Shown here one piece after another: positions 8,587 through 17,211 of a DNA stretch of 64,000 nt. The first letter of the stretch is position 1. Each line of letters begins with the position of its first letter. The translations under genes and the position numbers were made by a program. Under the pieces are notes generated by a model that ran no database searches, was not told the DNA's origin, and worked only from the letters and a program-made list of their open reading frames with translations. Origin of the DNA: Nitrospira moscoviensis (GTDB taxonomy: Bacteria; Nitrospirota; Nitrospiria; Nitrospirales; Nitrospiraceae); assembly GCF_001273775.1 (NCBI RefSeq), contig NZ_CP011801.1:744001-808000 (forward strand). Reading direction: 5' to 3'.

Positions 8587-9825
8587 CTATGGCGTCGCCA
8601 TCTCATCGAGGATCGGTTTCACGTCTTGCTTGGGGAGTCCCTTCAGGAGGTCTTTGGCTTTGTGGAGATTGCGAGGGACGCCGAGCCCTTTGCCGTAGAT
8701 TCGCGCCAGCGTTTTCTTTGCGGGCATGAAGCCGTCCGTCGCAGTCGTTTCCAGACATCTGAGGATGCGGCGATCGAACGGCACGAGGCCATAGTCGCCG
8801 CCGCTTTCATACAGCCGCGCCAAGCGCTCGTGCGCCGGTTCGCTCAACGCGTAGGCTTCACTGAGCAAGCGGCCGAGGCCATGGATCCATCGGCTTTCTT
8901 TCAACAGCACGGTTTCCAGCGGCTCATCGGCACGGTGTCGGATAGCGTCTTCATCATCGCCCGCGATGGCTTCGCGGTAACGTTGAAACGCCTCACGGGC
9001 TTGGATCGCGCGCCGGTCCCGCTGGTCGGAGCTGAGGGCCTTCCGACGCAATTGCGACAGGGCCTCCGCAGCGCGCGCTTCACCTAATGCCGCCGCTTTC
9101 GTCCACCAGGCAATCGCCTTGACGAGATCCTTCTCCACGCCCCGGCCTTGTCGATAGGCTTGTCCGATGAAGAACTGCGCCTGCGCCACTCCGCCCTCGG
9201 CGGCTTCCTCCATCAGGCGCGCCGCTTCCTGGTGTTGGGCCGTCACCTGTAAGACCAAAGCCAAGCGGTAGCGGGCGTCCGGGAACGAGGACTGCAGTGC
9301 CAGTGCGCGCCGGTAGGCTTCGACGGCGGCTTTGGGATTGCCGAGAGAGTATTGCACCGTTCCCAAATTGTAGTGTGCTTGGGCCAGTTCAGGATCCAAC
9401 CGCACCGCCTCCTTCAAGGCGGCGGCGGCATGGCGCCAATCCTGCTTGGTCATCAAGATGACCCCCAGTTGGACGTGGCCCTTCGCCGATTCAGGGGCCA
9501 ACCGGAGCGCGGCGCGGCATTCGTCCAGTGCGGCGTCGACATCTCCGATTTGAAAGAGCACCTGCGCCAGTTTCAGGCGATCGTCCGCGCGGTCCGGCGA
9601 CGTTCTCACTGCGCCGCGGAGCTCGCCGAGGAGCATCACGGGATCAACTTGTTCCTCGGGCAAGAAGTCCGGCAGGACCTGTTCTCGGACGTGCGGCGCC
9701 GGTATCTCGGTCTCTGGTTCGTCACGAGGGGCCGGCGGTTCTTCTTGCGCGGTAAGGTACGGCGGGAAGGCGGGCGCCGAGAAGATCGCGAAAGCCAGAG
9801 ATAGGACCATCAGCGGGCGCCGCAT
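8587..9825 (-). CDS. Secreted TPR/Sel1-repeat protein
   Basis: 412 aa with a signal peptide (MRRPLMVLSLAFAIFSAPAF). The middle contains several tetratricopeptide units (for example GDVDAALDECRAALRLAPESAKGHVQLGVILM and DPELAQAHYNLGTVQYSLGNPKAAVEAYRRAL, shown here only as landmarks near residues 75-180). Sel1-like repeats follow (AQFFIGQAYRQGRGVEKD; later ARIYGKGLGVPRN). Such proteins scaffold envelope complexes; no specific partner is evident. It lies 15 bp upstream of the CHASE2 regulator and is probably co-transcribed with it. An alternative start is at 9843. Confidence 0.75.
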   Translation of the reverse strand: MRRPLMVLSLAFAIFSAPAFPPYLTAQEEPPAPRDEPETEIPAPHVREQVLPDFLPEEQVDPVMLLGELRGAVRTSPDRADDRLKLAQVLFQIGDVDAALDECRAALRLAPESAKGHVQLGVILMTKQDWRHAAAALKEAVRLDPELAQAHYNLGTVQYSLGNPKAAVEAYRRALALQSSFPDARYRLALVLQVTAQHQEAARLMEEAAEGGVAQAQFFIGQAYRQGRGVEKDLVKAIAWWTKAAALGEARAAEALSQLRRKALSSDQRDRRAIQAREAFQRYREAIAGDDEDAIRHRADEPLETVLLKESRWIHGLGRLLSEAYALSEPAHERLARLYESGGDYGLVPFDRRILRCLETTATDGFMPAKKTLARIYGKGLGVPRNLHKAKDLLKGLPKQDVKPILDEMATP

Positions 9826-9902
9826 GCCCATTCCTGCCCCCATTGAAGAAAACCGGCGGAATTATACCACCCGGATGGAGAAGGGGATGGGTGGATGGAC
9901 GG

Positions 9903-10352
9903 TCAGCGCACCTGTTGAAGGGCCAGCGCGAGCCGGTCGATCTGCTCGCGGAGCGGCGTCCCGGACAGCCGCACCGGCTCGTGCGGCACCCGCCAGACCG
10001 GTTCCAGCGGTGCCGGATCGTCGGCGAGCCGGGGGATCAGGTGCCAATGGATGTGGGGGAGCTGATTGCCCAGCAGTTCGTAATTGATTTTCTTCGCCTG
10101 AAAGATTTCGGAAAGGGTTTTGGCCACCCGGTTGACTTCTTCTATCAGCTGAAACCGTTCAGTCGGCGCGAGCTGGAACAGCTCCGCCGCGTGGCGCTGG
10201 AGCACCACGACGGTCCAGCCGGGAAAAAATTGATCGTCGTGCAGGTAGACCTTGGAGAGCCCTAGGTCGGCGACGAAATGATCTGCTCGCGGCCACGTGC
10301 CTCGGCAGGCTTTGCAGGCGGGATCCGTCACGGCTGATTCGCCTTGCGCCAT
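9903..10352 (-). CDS. HIT-family hydrolase/transferase
   Basis: A 149-aa histidine-triad protein with the catalytic motif HIHWHLIPR near residues 99-107. HIT proteins hydrolyse or transfer nucleoside monophosphates. An N-terminal CKACRG segment resembles zinc-binding Cys pairs seen in some HIT members. Its start overlaps the end of the upstream secreted-protein gene by 25 bp on the same strand. The substrate cannot be read from the sequence. Confidence 0.88.
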   Translation of the reverse strand: MAQGESAVTDPACKACRGTWPRADHFVADLGLSKVYLHDDQFFPGWTVVVLQRHAAELFQLAPTERFQLIEEVNRVAKTLSEIFQAKKINYELLGNQLPHIHWHLIPRLADDPAPLEPVWRVPHEPVRLSGTPLREQIDRLALALQQVR

Positions 10353-10966
10353 TCCTCTTCGGTCAAGACGCCCTTCTTGATGAGCAGCTGAATCAGCTTG
10401 TCGATCTGGCTCCGTGTCGCCGTGGTAGAGGGACTGGGCGGGGGCGGTGGGGCGGGAGCCGCGTCGGCGTGCCGCGGCTCGGCCGGCGGCTGCCGTTTCA
10501 GTCCATAGACTTTGAAGGCCGGCGTGAAGACGGCCAGATAATCCTTGTTCCTGATCCGCACGCTGGCGGGCCGGCTCTCCGTCTGCGGCGGCAGATCCGG
10601 TCCGTTGCCGGCAGGAACGCGGAAAAACGCCTTCCCGTCGTCGGTCTCACCGTCCTGTCCCAGCACTTCGAAACGGGTGAGAAGGGATTCGCTCTTCAGC
10701 GACTCGCGCTCCTCCCCGGCCAGATTCGTAATCTTGTCCAACACGACGACGATGGAGTCGCCCACGATGGTATCCGGCGAGACGTTGCGCACGGAGATGT
10801 CATAGCGGTATTCGCTGGTGAAGTTGTCGCGCCCTTTGAGGGTCACGATCGGCTGGACTTTTCCGGTGAGATCCGTCAGGTGGTCCAGCGAGCCGGCCAA
10901 GAGGACGGCCGGCGCGGAGACGGCGATCACGGCGATGAGGCCGCTGATTCTGATCAAGGCCATCAT
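10328..10966 (-). CDS. Hypothetical secreted protein with SHOCT-like C-terminus
   Basis: A 212-aa protein that I do not recognise. It has an N-terminal signal peptide (about residues 1-24), a beta-rich domain (about 25-155), a Pro/Ala-rich linker with a run of prolines (about 165-182), and a C-terminal helix pair SQIDKLIQLLIKKGVLTEEEW like short oligomerisation motifs. It is probably co-transcribed with the downstream HIT gene. Confidence 0.55.
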   Translation of the reverse strand: MMALIRISGLIAVIAVSAPAVLLAGSLDHLTDLTGKVQPIVTLKGRDNFTSEYRYDISVRNVSPDTIVGDSIVVVLDKITNLAGEERESLKSESLLTRFEVLGQDGETDDGKAFFRVPAGNGPDLPPQTESRPASVRIRNKDYLAVFTPAFKVYGLKRQPPAEPRHADAAPAPPPPPSPSTTATRSQIDKLIQLLIKKGVLTEEEWRKANQP

Positions 10967-11117
10967 AGAATCATGAGCAGAGGAATCACCTCAACGAGAC
11001 GCAGCATAGCAAAGTCGGGGGCATTCGGCGAGCACGCGATGCCTCGTCGCCTTGACACTTCGTTTCGCGCAACGATATTCTGCGCGCCGATCTGAGTCAC
11101 GCAGTAATCTCCCGGTG

Positions 11118-12002
11118 ATGCCTGCTATGCCTGCGCACCGTCCATCGGCGCCGCTTCTCATCCCCCGCCCGCTCGTCAGCGCCCTGATGAAATTGTACGA
11201 CTATCCGCATCCCACGCGCCCGGGACGAACGATCCGCGGCTATGATCGGCCGCATGCGGTGCGGACGGCCCGGATGTGCGCCGCCGTGGCGGCCCGGTTG
11301 GGCCACCCGGATGACCGCGTGCGGGCCTATCAGATCGCCTGTCTTCTGCATGACCTGGGCCGTGCCGGCTTGGACCGGCAACTCTTCGGAATGATTTGGT
11401 CCTGGGCCAAGCAGCGGGGTATCCCGACGAGACCGCGTGAATGGCGGGCCATTCATCCCGAGACCGCCTACGGTCGGGAGACCGAAGCCTTCGTCTCGTT
11501 GTATCGCCGCGATTTGATCGCCGCCGGCGTGCCGATGGACCGCTGGGCCGTCGAGCAGATCGAAATGCGGCTCGGCTATGCGCGCCGTCTCGCGCGTCGA
11601 TTGCGCGCCGTCAAACCGGCAGTGGCGAAACTCCGCGTCCGATGGCGGCCCTGGATGCAGCGGGTCATGCTTTATTACTATTATCCGGAACGGCTCGCCG
11701 CCGCGACGCCCTGGGTGAAGCAACTGGCGGAGATCCTCGTCGCCTGCGAGCAGTTTGAAGCCTACAGCAACCAGCAACGCGGCCGGGATTATTATGTGCG
11801 GAAGAAGGAGACGCTGTCCGACGCCTTCGCCTACCTCGATAAGCTGCAGCAGGACGGCATCCTGAGCATCGAGGTCATGAATGCCTTGCGGGGGCTCGCT
11901 GGCGAAGGGGCGTTCGACTCCATCCTGGAAGAAGCACGGGGCGGTCCGTTGAGCCGGACGGAGCGCCGCTTTTTGCGAAGTCTTGTCGGTGGGAGGGCCT
12001 GA
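11118..12002 (+). CDS. HD-domain putative phosphohydrolase
   Basis: About 294 aa. HD-superfamily metal ligands are visible: YDRPHAVRT supplies the first His and ACLLHDLGRAG the HD pair, with HPETAYG and YYYPERL downstream resembling later HD-GYP-type positions. The frame is open further upstream to 11052; the ATG at 11118 is chosen because the conserved domain begins shortly after. The stop codon overlaps the yjbQ start (TGATG), so the two are likely co-expressed. It could be a nucleotide or cyclic-dinucleotide phosphodiesterase, but the substrate is unknown. Confidence 0.7.
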   Translation: MPAMPAHRPSAPLLIPRPLVSALMKLYDYPHPTRPGRTIRGYDRPHAVRTARMCAAVAARLGHPDDRVRAYQIACLLHDLGRAGLDRQLFGMIWSWAKQRGIPTRPREWRAIHPETAYGRETEAFVSLYRRDLIAAGVPMDRWAVEQIEMRLGYARRLARRLRAVKPAVAKLRVRWRPWMQRVMLYYYYPERLAAATPWVKQLAEILVACEQFEAYSNQQRGRDYYVRKKETLSDAFAYLDKLQQDGILSIEVMNALRGLAGEGAFDSILEEARGGPLSRTERRFLRSLVGGRA

Positions 12003-12424
12003 TGCCGGTGCAGACGGTTCCGCTCTCGGTCCGCATGGCGGGTGGCACGGACATCGACAACATTACGAAATCGGTCGCTGACGCCGTCGCTCAATCCGGG
12101 CTCCAGGCCGGCCTCGTGACCGTTTTCGTAAAACATACCACGGCTTCGATCATGATCATCGAAGATGAGCCGGGCATTCGCGCCGACACGAAGACATTTT
12201 GGGATCGCATCGTGCCGCCTGATCCGCGGTGGCAGCACAATACGAGAAACCCCGGCGAGGACAACGGCCACAGCCACCTGCGCGGGCAGTTGCAAGGGCC
12301 TTCCGTGACGATTCCCTTTTCCGGCGGCGCACTGCTGTTGGGCACCTGGCAGCAGATCGTGCTGGTCGATTTCGATACCCGCTCGCGGACTCGTGAACTC
12401 ATCGTGCAGGTCCTGGGTGAGTAA
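12002..12424 (+). CDS. yjbQ: YjbQ/UPF0047 family protein
   Basis: A 140-aa member of the widely conserved YjbQ family, some of which show thiamine-phosphate synthase-like side activity. Family hallmarks are VFVKHTTASIMIIEDEPG, WQHNTRNPGEDNGHSHLRGQLQG and LGTWQQIVLVDFD, covering the conserved His and Asn residues of the active-site pocket. Length is normal. It is translationally coupled to the upstream HD gene and ends 4 bp before the downstream protease start. Confidence 0.9.
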   Translation: MPVQTVPLSVRMAGGTDIDNITKSVADAVAQSGLQAGLVTVFVKHTTASIMIIEDEPGIRADTKTFWDRIVPPDPRWQHNTRNPGEDNGHSHLRGQLQGPSVTIPFSGGALLLGTWQQIVLVDFDTRSRTRELIVQVLGE

Positions 12425-12428
12425 CCAC

Positions 12429-13535
12429 GTGAGGCTCGCGGTTCTGTTTCTCCTCGCCGCAGTCCTGTCGTCTCCCGTCGCCGCATTGGAATGGGGAAAA
12501 CCCTTCGGCGCCGCGTATGACGGCCCCGAAGGCAAGCCGCGGCCCGTGACGCCGCCGCCCGCCGAGCTCAGCGCGGATGAACGGGCGACGATCGTCGTCT
12601 TCGAACGGGCGACCAAGTCCGTCGTCTTTATCGCCAATACGGCCATTCAGCGGGACATCTGGTCGCTCAACGTCATGGAGGTGCCGCAGGGATCCGGTTC
12701 CGGCTTCGTGTGGAACAAGCAGGGCCACATCGTCACCAATTTCCACGTCATCTATGGCGCCGACGCGATCAAGGTGACCCTCGCCGACCGCAGCGAACAC
12801 CAGGCCCGGCTCGTCGGCGCCGATCCGGACCACGACCTCGCGGTGCTGCAAATCCAAGTGCCGGAATCGCAGCTGGAGCCCTTGGCGATCGGGTCATCGA
12901 ATGATTTGCGGGTGGGGCAGAAAGTGTTGGCCATCGGCAATCCGTTCGGGCTCGACCATTCGTTGACGACCGGCGTGGTGAGCGCGTTGGGGCGAACGAT
13001 CAAATCCATGTCGAACCGGACGATCGAAGGCGTGATTCAAACAGACGCCGCCATCAATCCGGGGAATTCGGGCGGGCCGTTGCTCGACAGCAGCGGCCGG
13101 CTGATCGGCGTCAATACGCAGATCGTGAGCCCCAGCGGAGCCTATGCCGGCATCGGCTTCGCCGTGCCGGTGGACACGGTCAATCGGATCGTGCCCGAGC
13201 TGATCAAATATGGAAAGTTAATCAGGCCCGGCTTGGGCGTGTCGCTGGTTCCCGACTCGATGGCCCGGCGGTGGGGCATCAAGGGTCTCATCATCGGCAA
13301 GGTCGCGCGGGGCGGCAGCGCCGATCGGGCCGGCTTGCGCGGCGCCCGGGAGACGGCCACCGGCCGCATCGAGCTGGGAGACATCATCCTCGCCGTGGAC
13401 GGGAAGGCGGTCGACACGGTGGATGAATTGATGGACATCATGGAAAAACATCGCGTCGGCGATCGGGTCACCGTGGAGGTCCTGCGAAACAACAAACGGC
13501 AGACAATCGAGGTGGTGCTCCAAGCGGTCAATTGA
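12429..13535 (+). CDS. HtrA/DegP-like periplasmic serine protease
   Basis: A 368-aa trypsin-like protease read from a GTG at 12429, which places the signal peptide (VRLAVLFLLAAVLSSPVAA) at the N-terminus. The triad is visible as NFHVIYG (His), DHDLAVLQI (Asp) and GNSGGPLLD (Ser). A single PDZ domain occupies the C-terminal 110 residues (GLGVSLVPDSMARRWGIKGLIIGKV). It would degrade or chaperone misfolded envelope proteins. One PDZ rather than two makes it DegS-like, but it has no obvious uncleaved membrane anchor. Confidence 0.92.
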   Translation: MRLAVLFLLAAVLSSPVAALEWGKPFGAAYDGPEGKPRPVTPPPAELSADERATIVVFERATKSVVFIANTAIQRDIWSLNVMEVPQGSGSGFVWNKQGHIVTNFHVIYGADAIKVTLADRSEHQARLVGADPDHDLAVLQIQVPESQLEPLAIGSSNDLRVGQKVLAIGNPFGLDHSLTTGVVSALGRTIKSMSNRTIEGVIQTDAAINPGNSGGPLLDSSGRLIGVNTQIVSPSGAYAGIGFAVPVDTVNRIVPELIKYGKLIRPGLGVSLVPDSMARRWGIKGLIIGKVARGGSADRAGLRGARETATGRIELGDIILAVDGKAVDTVDELMDIMEKHRVGDRVTVEVLRNNKRQTIEVVLQAVN

Positions 13536-13585
13536 GTCCCTCCACGGCTTCTGTCGGCCGCAGCCCCGGGCAGAGCGGAAAGACT

Positions 13586-13597
13586 CTGTGCTAAGAT
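13586..13597 (+). promoter_or_regulatory. Possible extended -10 promoter for the proteasome operon
   Basis: TG-N-TAAGAT (TAAGAT at 13592-13597) lies about 50 bp before the ARC ATPase start, in the only gap (112 bp) between the HtrA-like gene and the proteasome cluster. No convincing -35 box is present. The location is plausible; the call rests on the extended -10 alone. Confidence 0.3.
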
Positions 13598-13647
13598 GCC
13601 TGAGTTGTTCAACCCTCCGTCGTGCCGCACGGCCAGAAGGACAAGCC

Positions 13648-15396
13648 ATGAGCGATCATCGCCGCGCCGACAGCAGCCCCCCGAACCAGCCTAACGGCCC
13701 AGAGGCCGCGAAGCGTGACGGCCAAACCGGCACCGATCCGCTGGAACTCATCGAGCAATGTCTGGCGGCGTTTGCCGACGACGATCCCCGCCGCAAGATC
13801 GTCTATAAGCTTCGCCATGCCGTGATGCTGACCGCGGCGGCCTCGCAGCAGCGTGAGGCGGAATTCAAGAAGATGGGCGACGTCGTGGCGAAGCTCACCG
13901 CGCCGGCCAATCGGATCGGCACATTGCTGGATATCCCGGGCGAGGGGCTCGCGCGTATTGTGGTCGGCGGGGCGGAGTACTACGCCAACGTCGATCCGCG
14001 CGTGCCCGCGGCCGACTTGAAAATCGGCACGCAGGTCCTCGTGAACGAGGCCTACGCGGTCATCAAGACGTTGGGCTACGACCTCAATGGACCGATCCTC
14101 AAAGTCGCCGAAGCGCTGCCGGACGGGCGCTTGCGGTTCGAGCAGGAAATGGGCCGGCAATCCTTGATCCTCCAGCGCTCGAGCGATTTGGCAGGGATGG
14201 AATTGAAAGCCGGTGACGAAGTCCGCATCGATCCCAGCCATCGGATCGCCATCGAAAAATTGCAAGACCGCAAGGCGAGCAAGCATGTGCTCGACGAAGT
14301 GCCGAAGGTCACGTGGGAGCAGATCGGCGGGCAAGGCCAGGCCATCGCCGCAATCCGCAAGGCGATCGAATATCCGCTGCTCCATAGCGAGACGTTTCAA
14401 CAGTTCAAATTTTCCCAACCCAAGGGCTTCCTGCTCTACGGTCCGCCCGGGTGCGGCAAGACGTTGATCGGCCAGGCCGCCGCCGGCAGCCTGTCGAAAT
14501 TGGTCAGCGAGTCCAAGCAGGACGGCCAATCCGGGCCGGCCGGGCGTCCACCGGTGACGAGCGGCGCGTTTCTCCATGTGAAAGGCCCGGAGATTTTGAA
14601 CATGTGGCTGGGCGAATCCGAGCGGATGGTCCGTGACCTCTTCGCGCAGGCCCGGTCCCGACGAAAAGAGGGAGCGCTGCCGTTCATCTTCATCGATGAA
14701 GCCGAGTCGATCCTGGGGACGCGCCGCGCCATGCGGTCGTTCAATATTTCCAACACACTCGTCCCGATGTTTTGCAGCGAGATGGACGGCATCGAATCGC
14801 TGCGCGATGTGGTCATTATCCTAGCCTCGAATCGCCCCGACTTAATCGACCCCGCCGTGCTCCGGCCCGGCCGCATCGATCGCAAGATCAAAGTCAGCCG
14901 TCCCGATCGGGCGGCGGCGGCCGAGATTGTACGGGTGTATCTGAATGAGGAGTTGCCGCTCAATACGGAGATGGTGGCCGAATGTGACGGGGACAAGACC
15001 GCGGCGTTTTCTTTTCTAGTCGAACAAGTAGTGAATGCGATCTTTGCCCGCACGGATGAAAACCGTCTGCTGTCGATCCGGCTCCGCAGCGGCCAAAGCA
15101 AGGTGCTGTACCGGGGCGATCTGGTCAGCGGAGCCATTCTCTCCTCCATCGTTCAGCGGGCGAAAGAGAAGGCGATCGACCGGACGATCCAATCCGGGAC
15201 GCCGGCCGGATTGTCGGCCAAGGACCTGTTGGATGCGGTCTCGGAAGAGTTTCGCGAGGGTGAAATGCTGCCGCCGGACGATGCGGCGGAAGAGTGGCTG
15301 AAGCTCCTGGATCACCATCCCGAACAGGTCGTCGGTATATCCTCGTTCCGCCGCGGTCGCCAGACCGAAGAGCGGCTGGTGAACCCGATCATCTAG
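13648..15396 (+). CDS. arc: Proteasomal AAA+ ATPase (ARC/Mpa)
   Basis: A 582-aa ring ATPase that unfolds tagged substrates and feeds them to the 20S core. The N-terminal part has a helical segment that could form the tag-binding coiled coil (about residues 30-90), followed by OB-fold-like sequence. The AAA domain has Walker A GPPGCGKT (265-272) and Walker B FIFIDE (346-351), with the RPGRIDRK stretch downstream. Mycobacterial Mpa ends in a penultimate-Tyr motif that docks into PrcA; this protein ends LVNPII and lacks it. The start follows a GAAGGA-type site and heads the operon. Length is close to actinobacterial ARC/Mpa. Confidence 0.93.
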   Translation: MSDHRRADSSPPNQPNGPEAAKRDGQTGTDPLELIEQCLAAFADDDPRRKIVYKLRHAVMLTAAASQQREAEFKKMGDVVAKLTAPANRIGTLLDIPGEGLARIVVGGAEYYANVDPRVPAADLKIGTQVLVNEAYAVIKTLGYDLNGPILKVAEALPDGRLRFEQEMGRQSLILQRSSDLAGMELKAGDEVRIDPSHRIAIEKLQDRKASKHVLDEVPKVTWEQIGGQGQAIAAIRKAIEYPLLHSETFQQFKFSQPKGFLLYGPPGCGKTLIGQAAAGSLSKLVSESKQDGQSGPAGRPPVTSGAFLHVKGPEILNMWLGESERMVRDLFAQARSRRKEGALPFIFIDEAESILGTRRAMRSFNISNTLVPMFCSEMDGIESLRDVVIILASNRPDLIDPAVLRPGRIDRKIKVSRPDRAAAAEIVRVYLNEELPLNTEMVAECDGDKTAAFSFLVEQVVNAIFARTDENRLLSIRLRSGQSKVLYRGDLVSGAILSSIVQRAKEKAIDRTIQSGTPAGLSAKDLLDAVSEEFREGEMLPPDDAAEEWLKLLDHHPEQVVGISSFRRGRQTEERLVNPII

Positions 15397-15403
15397 CAAA
15401 CTT

Positions 15404-16924
15404 ATGCGCCTCTTTGGGATTGAAACCGAGTACGGCATCACGCGGGACGATCTGAGCGAGGTCGATCCGGTGGTGGAGTCCATGGAACTGGTGCGGGCTC
15501 ATCTCACGGCGTCGTTCGAGCGCCGCTGGGACTACGCCGGCGAAGATCCGCACGAGGATGCACGGGGCTTTCGGGTTTCCGGCCTGGCGCAGGATAAGGA
15601 GGAGGACGAGTTCGCGAAGGCCGACGCTCATCGGCCCTTTTCATTCCACGAGATGAAAAGCGACTTGGTCCTGCCGAACGGGGCGCGTTTCTACAACGAC
15701 CACACCCATCCGGAATACTCCACGCCGGAATGCCGGACCCTCCGGGATCTGCTGGCCCACGACCGGGCCGGAGAACGGATCGTCCAGCGGGCGGCGGCGC
15801 GCCGCAATCAGCAGCTCGGCGGGCCGCATGTGCAGTTGTACAAGAACAACACGGATTTCCACGGCCACAGCTATGGCTGCCACGACAATTACCTCGTGCG
15901 GCGCTCGATTCCGTTCGAGCGGGTGATCGCGGGGCTGCTGCCCTTTCTCGCCAGCCGACAGGTCATCGCCGGGGCCGGCAAGGTCGGCATCGAAGCGCAG
16001 GAATCCGGTCATGTGCCGGGCGTCTATCAACTCTCGCAGCGGGCCGATTTTATGGAAACCGAGTTGGGCGTCGATACGATGCACAACCGGCCGATTCTCA
16101 ACACGCGCGACGAGCCGCATGCCGTTCGGGAGAAGTATCGGCGGCTGCATCTGATCATCGGCGACGCGAATATGTGCGAGTACGCGACGGCGCTGAAGGT
16201 GGGAACGACGCAGCTCGTGCTGGACTTGATCGAAGAAGGGGCCGCTCCGCACATCGAGTTGGCCCAGCCGGTTACGGCGGTGAAACAATTGGCCCGCGAT
16301 ATCGACCTGAAGGCATCGGTGCGGCAGCGGAACGGTCCGGCTCTGTCGGCGTTGGATATCCAGGAGCAGTATTTCGAGGCTGCGAGCCGCACGTTGAGGG
16401 GACGTGATGCGGACACCCAATGGATTATCCGCGAATGGGGGGAAACGCTGCGGCTTCTCACCGAAGATCGATCGCAGCTCGTCGGCAAGCTCGACTGGGT
16501 GACCAAACTCTGGCTGCTGGAGATCTTCATGCGCGAAGAGCGGATCGGCTGGGACGACCCCTGGCTGGCAAGTTTGGACTTGGAATATCACAATGTGAGC
16601 GCCGAGCGAGGGCTCTATCTCGGCCTCGAGGCAGAAGGCAAAGTCTGGCGCATGACCACCGAGGCTGATGTGGAGCAGGCTTTGTCCGCCGGACCCCTCG
16701 ACACGCGCGGTGGCCTTCGCGGGCTCTGCGTGCGGCGGTTTCCCGACCAGATCCAGTCCATGCAATGGGAGCGCATCCAGTTTTCGGGCGGGCTGATGCC
16801 TAAGACGTTGGAGATGGGGGATCTGTTTCACCCTGACGATGTGAAGACCTGCGCAGCGATCTTCGAAACGGCGGCGTCGCCGGCGGATGCCCTCGCTGCC
16901 TGGAAAAACAGAAAGGATACATGA
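15404..16924 (+). CDS. dop: Dop, tag deamidase/depupylase
   Basis: A 506-aa member of the PafA/Dop glutamine-synthetase-like family. It begins with the nucleotide-binding MRLFGIETEYGIT, and ARFYNDHTHPEYSTPE carries the expected catalytic Asp. A charged insertion at about residues 46-80 (YAGEDPHEDARG...AKADAH) corresponds to the Dop-loop, which is absent from the PafA-like paralogue at 18798; this and its place just before the tag gene identify it as Dop. It would remove the tag from conjugates. The visible tag already ends in Glu, so deamidation may not be needed. Its stop overlaps the tag start by 4 bp. Confidence 0.92.
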   Translation: MRLFGIETEYGITRDDLSEVDPVVESMELVRAHLTASFERRWDYAGEDPHEDARGFRVSGLAQDKEEDEFAKADAHRPFSFHEMKSDLVLPNGARFYNDHTHPEYSTPECRTLRDLLAHDRAGERIVQRAAARRNQQLGGPHVQLYKNNTDFHGHSYGCHDNYLVRRSIPFERVIAGLLPFLASRQVIAGAGKVGIEAQESGHVPGVYQLSQRADFMETELGVDTMHNRPILNTRDEPHAVREKYRRLHLIIGDANMCEYATALKVGTTQLVLDLIEEGAAPHIELAQPVTAVKQLARDIDLKASVRQRNGPALSALDIQEQYFEAASRTLRGRDADTQWIIREWGETLRLLTEDRSQLVGKLDWVTKLWLLEIFMREERIGWDDPWLASLDLEYHNVSAERGLYLGLEAEGKVWRMTTEADVEQALSAGPLDTRGGLRGLCVRRFPDQIQSMQWERIQFSGGLMPKTLEMGDLFHPDDVKTCAAIFETAASPADALAAWKNRKDT

Positions 16925-17121
16925 ACATGAGATATACGCTCATGCCCGAGCGCCGCGAAGGGCCGGTCGATCCGATGCCCCAGTCACCGTCGCCGTCGGA
17001 CGAAGGCGGCGGACCCAGGAGGCCGGAGACCGGGTCGCCGGATAAAGACAATTTGCTGAAGCGGATGCGGAAGGTGGATCCGAAACAAGCTGAGCGGTAT
17101 CGGCAGAGGACGGGGGAGTAG
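16921..17121 (+). CDS. UBact/Pup-like small protein modifier
   Basis: A 66-aa (64 from the second Met) disordered, charged protein rich in Pro, Gly, Asp, Arg and Lys. It ends LLKRMRKVDPKQAERYRQRTGE. The C-terminal Glu is the residue PafA-type ligases join to substrate lysines; classical Pup ends GGE or GGQ, whereas this ends TGE, as in the UBact family of Gram-negative bacteria. It sits between dop and prcB, exactly where actinobacteria carry pup. A helix could form around residues 40-58, the region that binds the ATPase coiled coil. Confidence 0.9.
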   Translation: MNMRYTLMPERREGPVDPMPQSPSPSDEGGGPRRPETGSPDKDNLLKRMRKVDPKQAERYRQRTGE

Positions 17122-17128
17122 CGTTACT

Positions 17129-17195
17129 CGTGAATCGTTCATCGTGAAACGTTGCGAGAGCTTTCGTTTCCCACGTTTACGAATAACGATTCACG
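17129..17195. repeat. Nested inverted repeat between tag gene and prcB
   Basis: Outer arms CGTGAATCGTT (17129-17139) and AACGATTCACG (17185-17195) match perfectly over 11 bp. Inner arms CGTGAAACG (17143-17151) and CGTTTCCCACG (17165-17175) pair with a 2-nt bulge. The RNA could fold into a long hairpin 16 nt before the prcB start. There is no T-tract, so it is more likely a processing, stability or attenuation element, or a dispersed genomic repeat, than a terminator. Confidence 0.7.
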
Positions 17196-17211
17196 AATCA
17201 CGGAGAGAACT

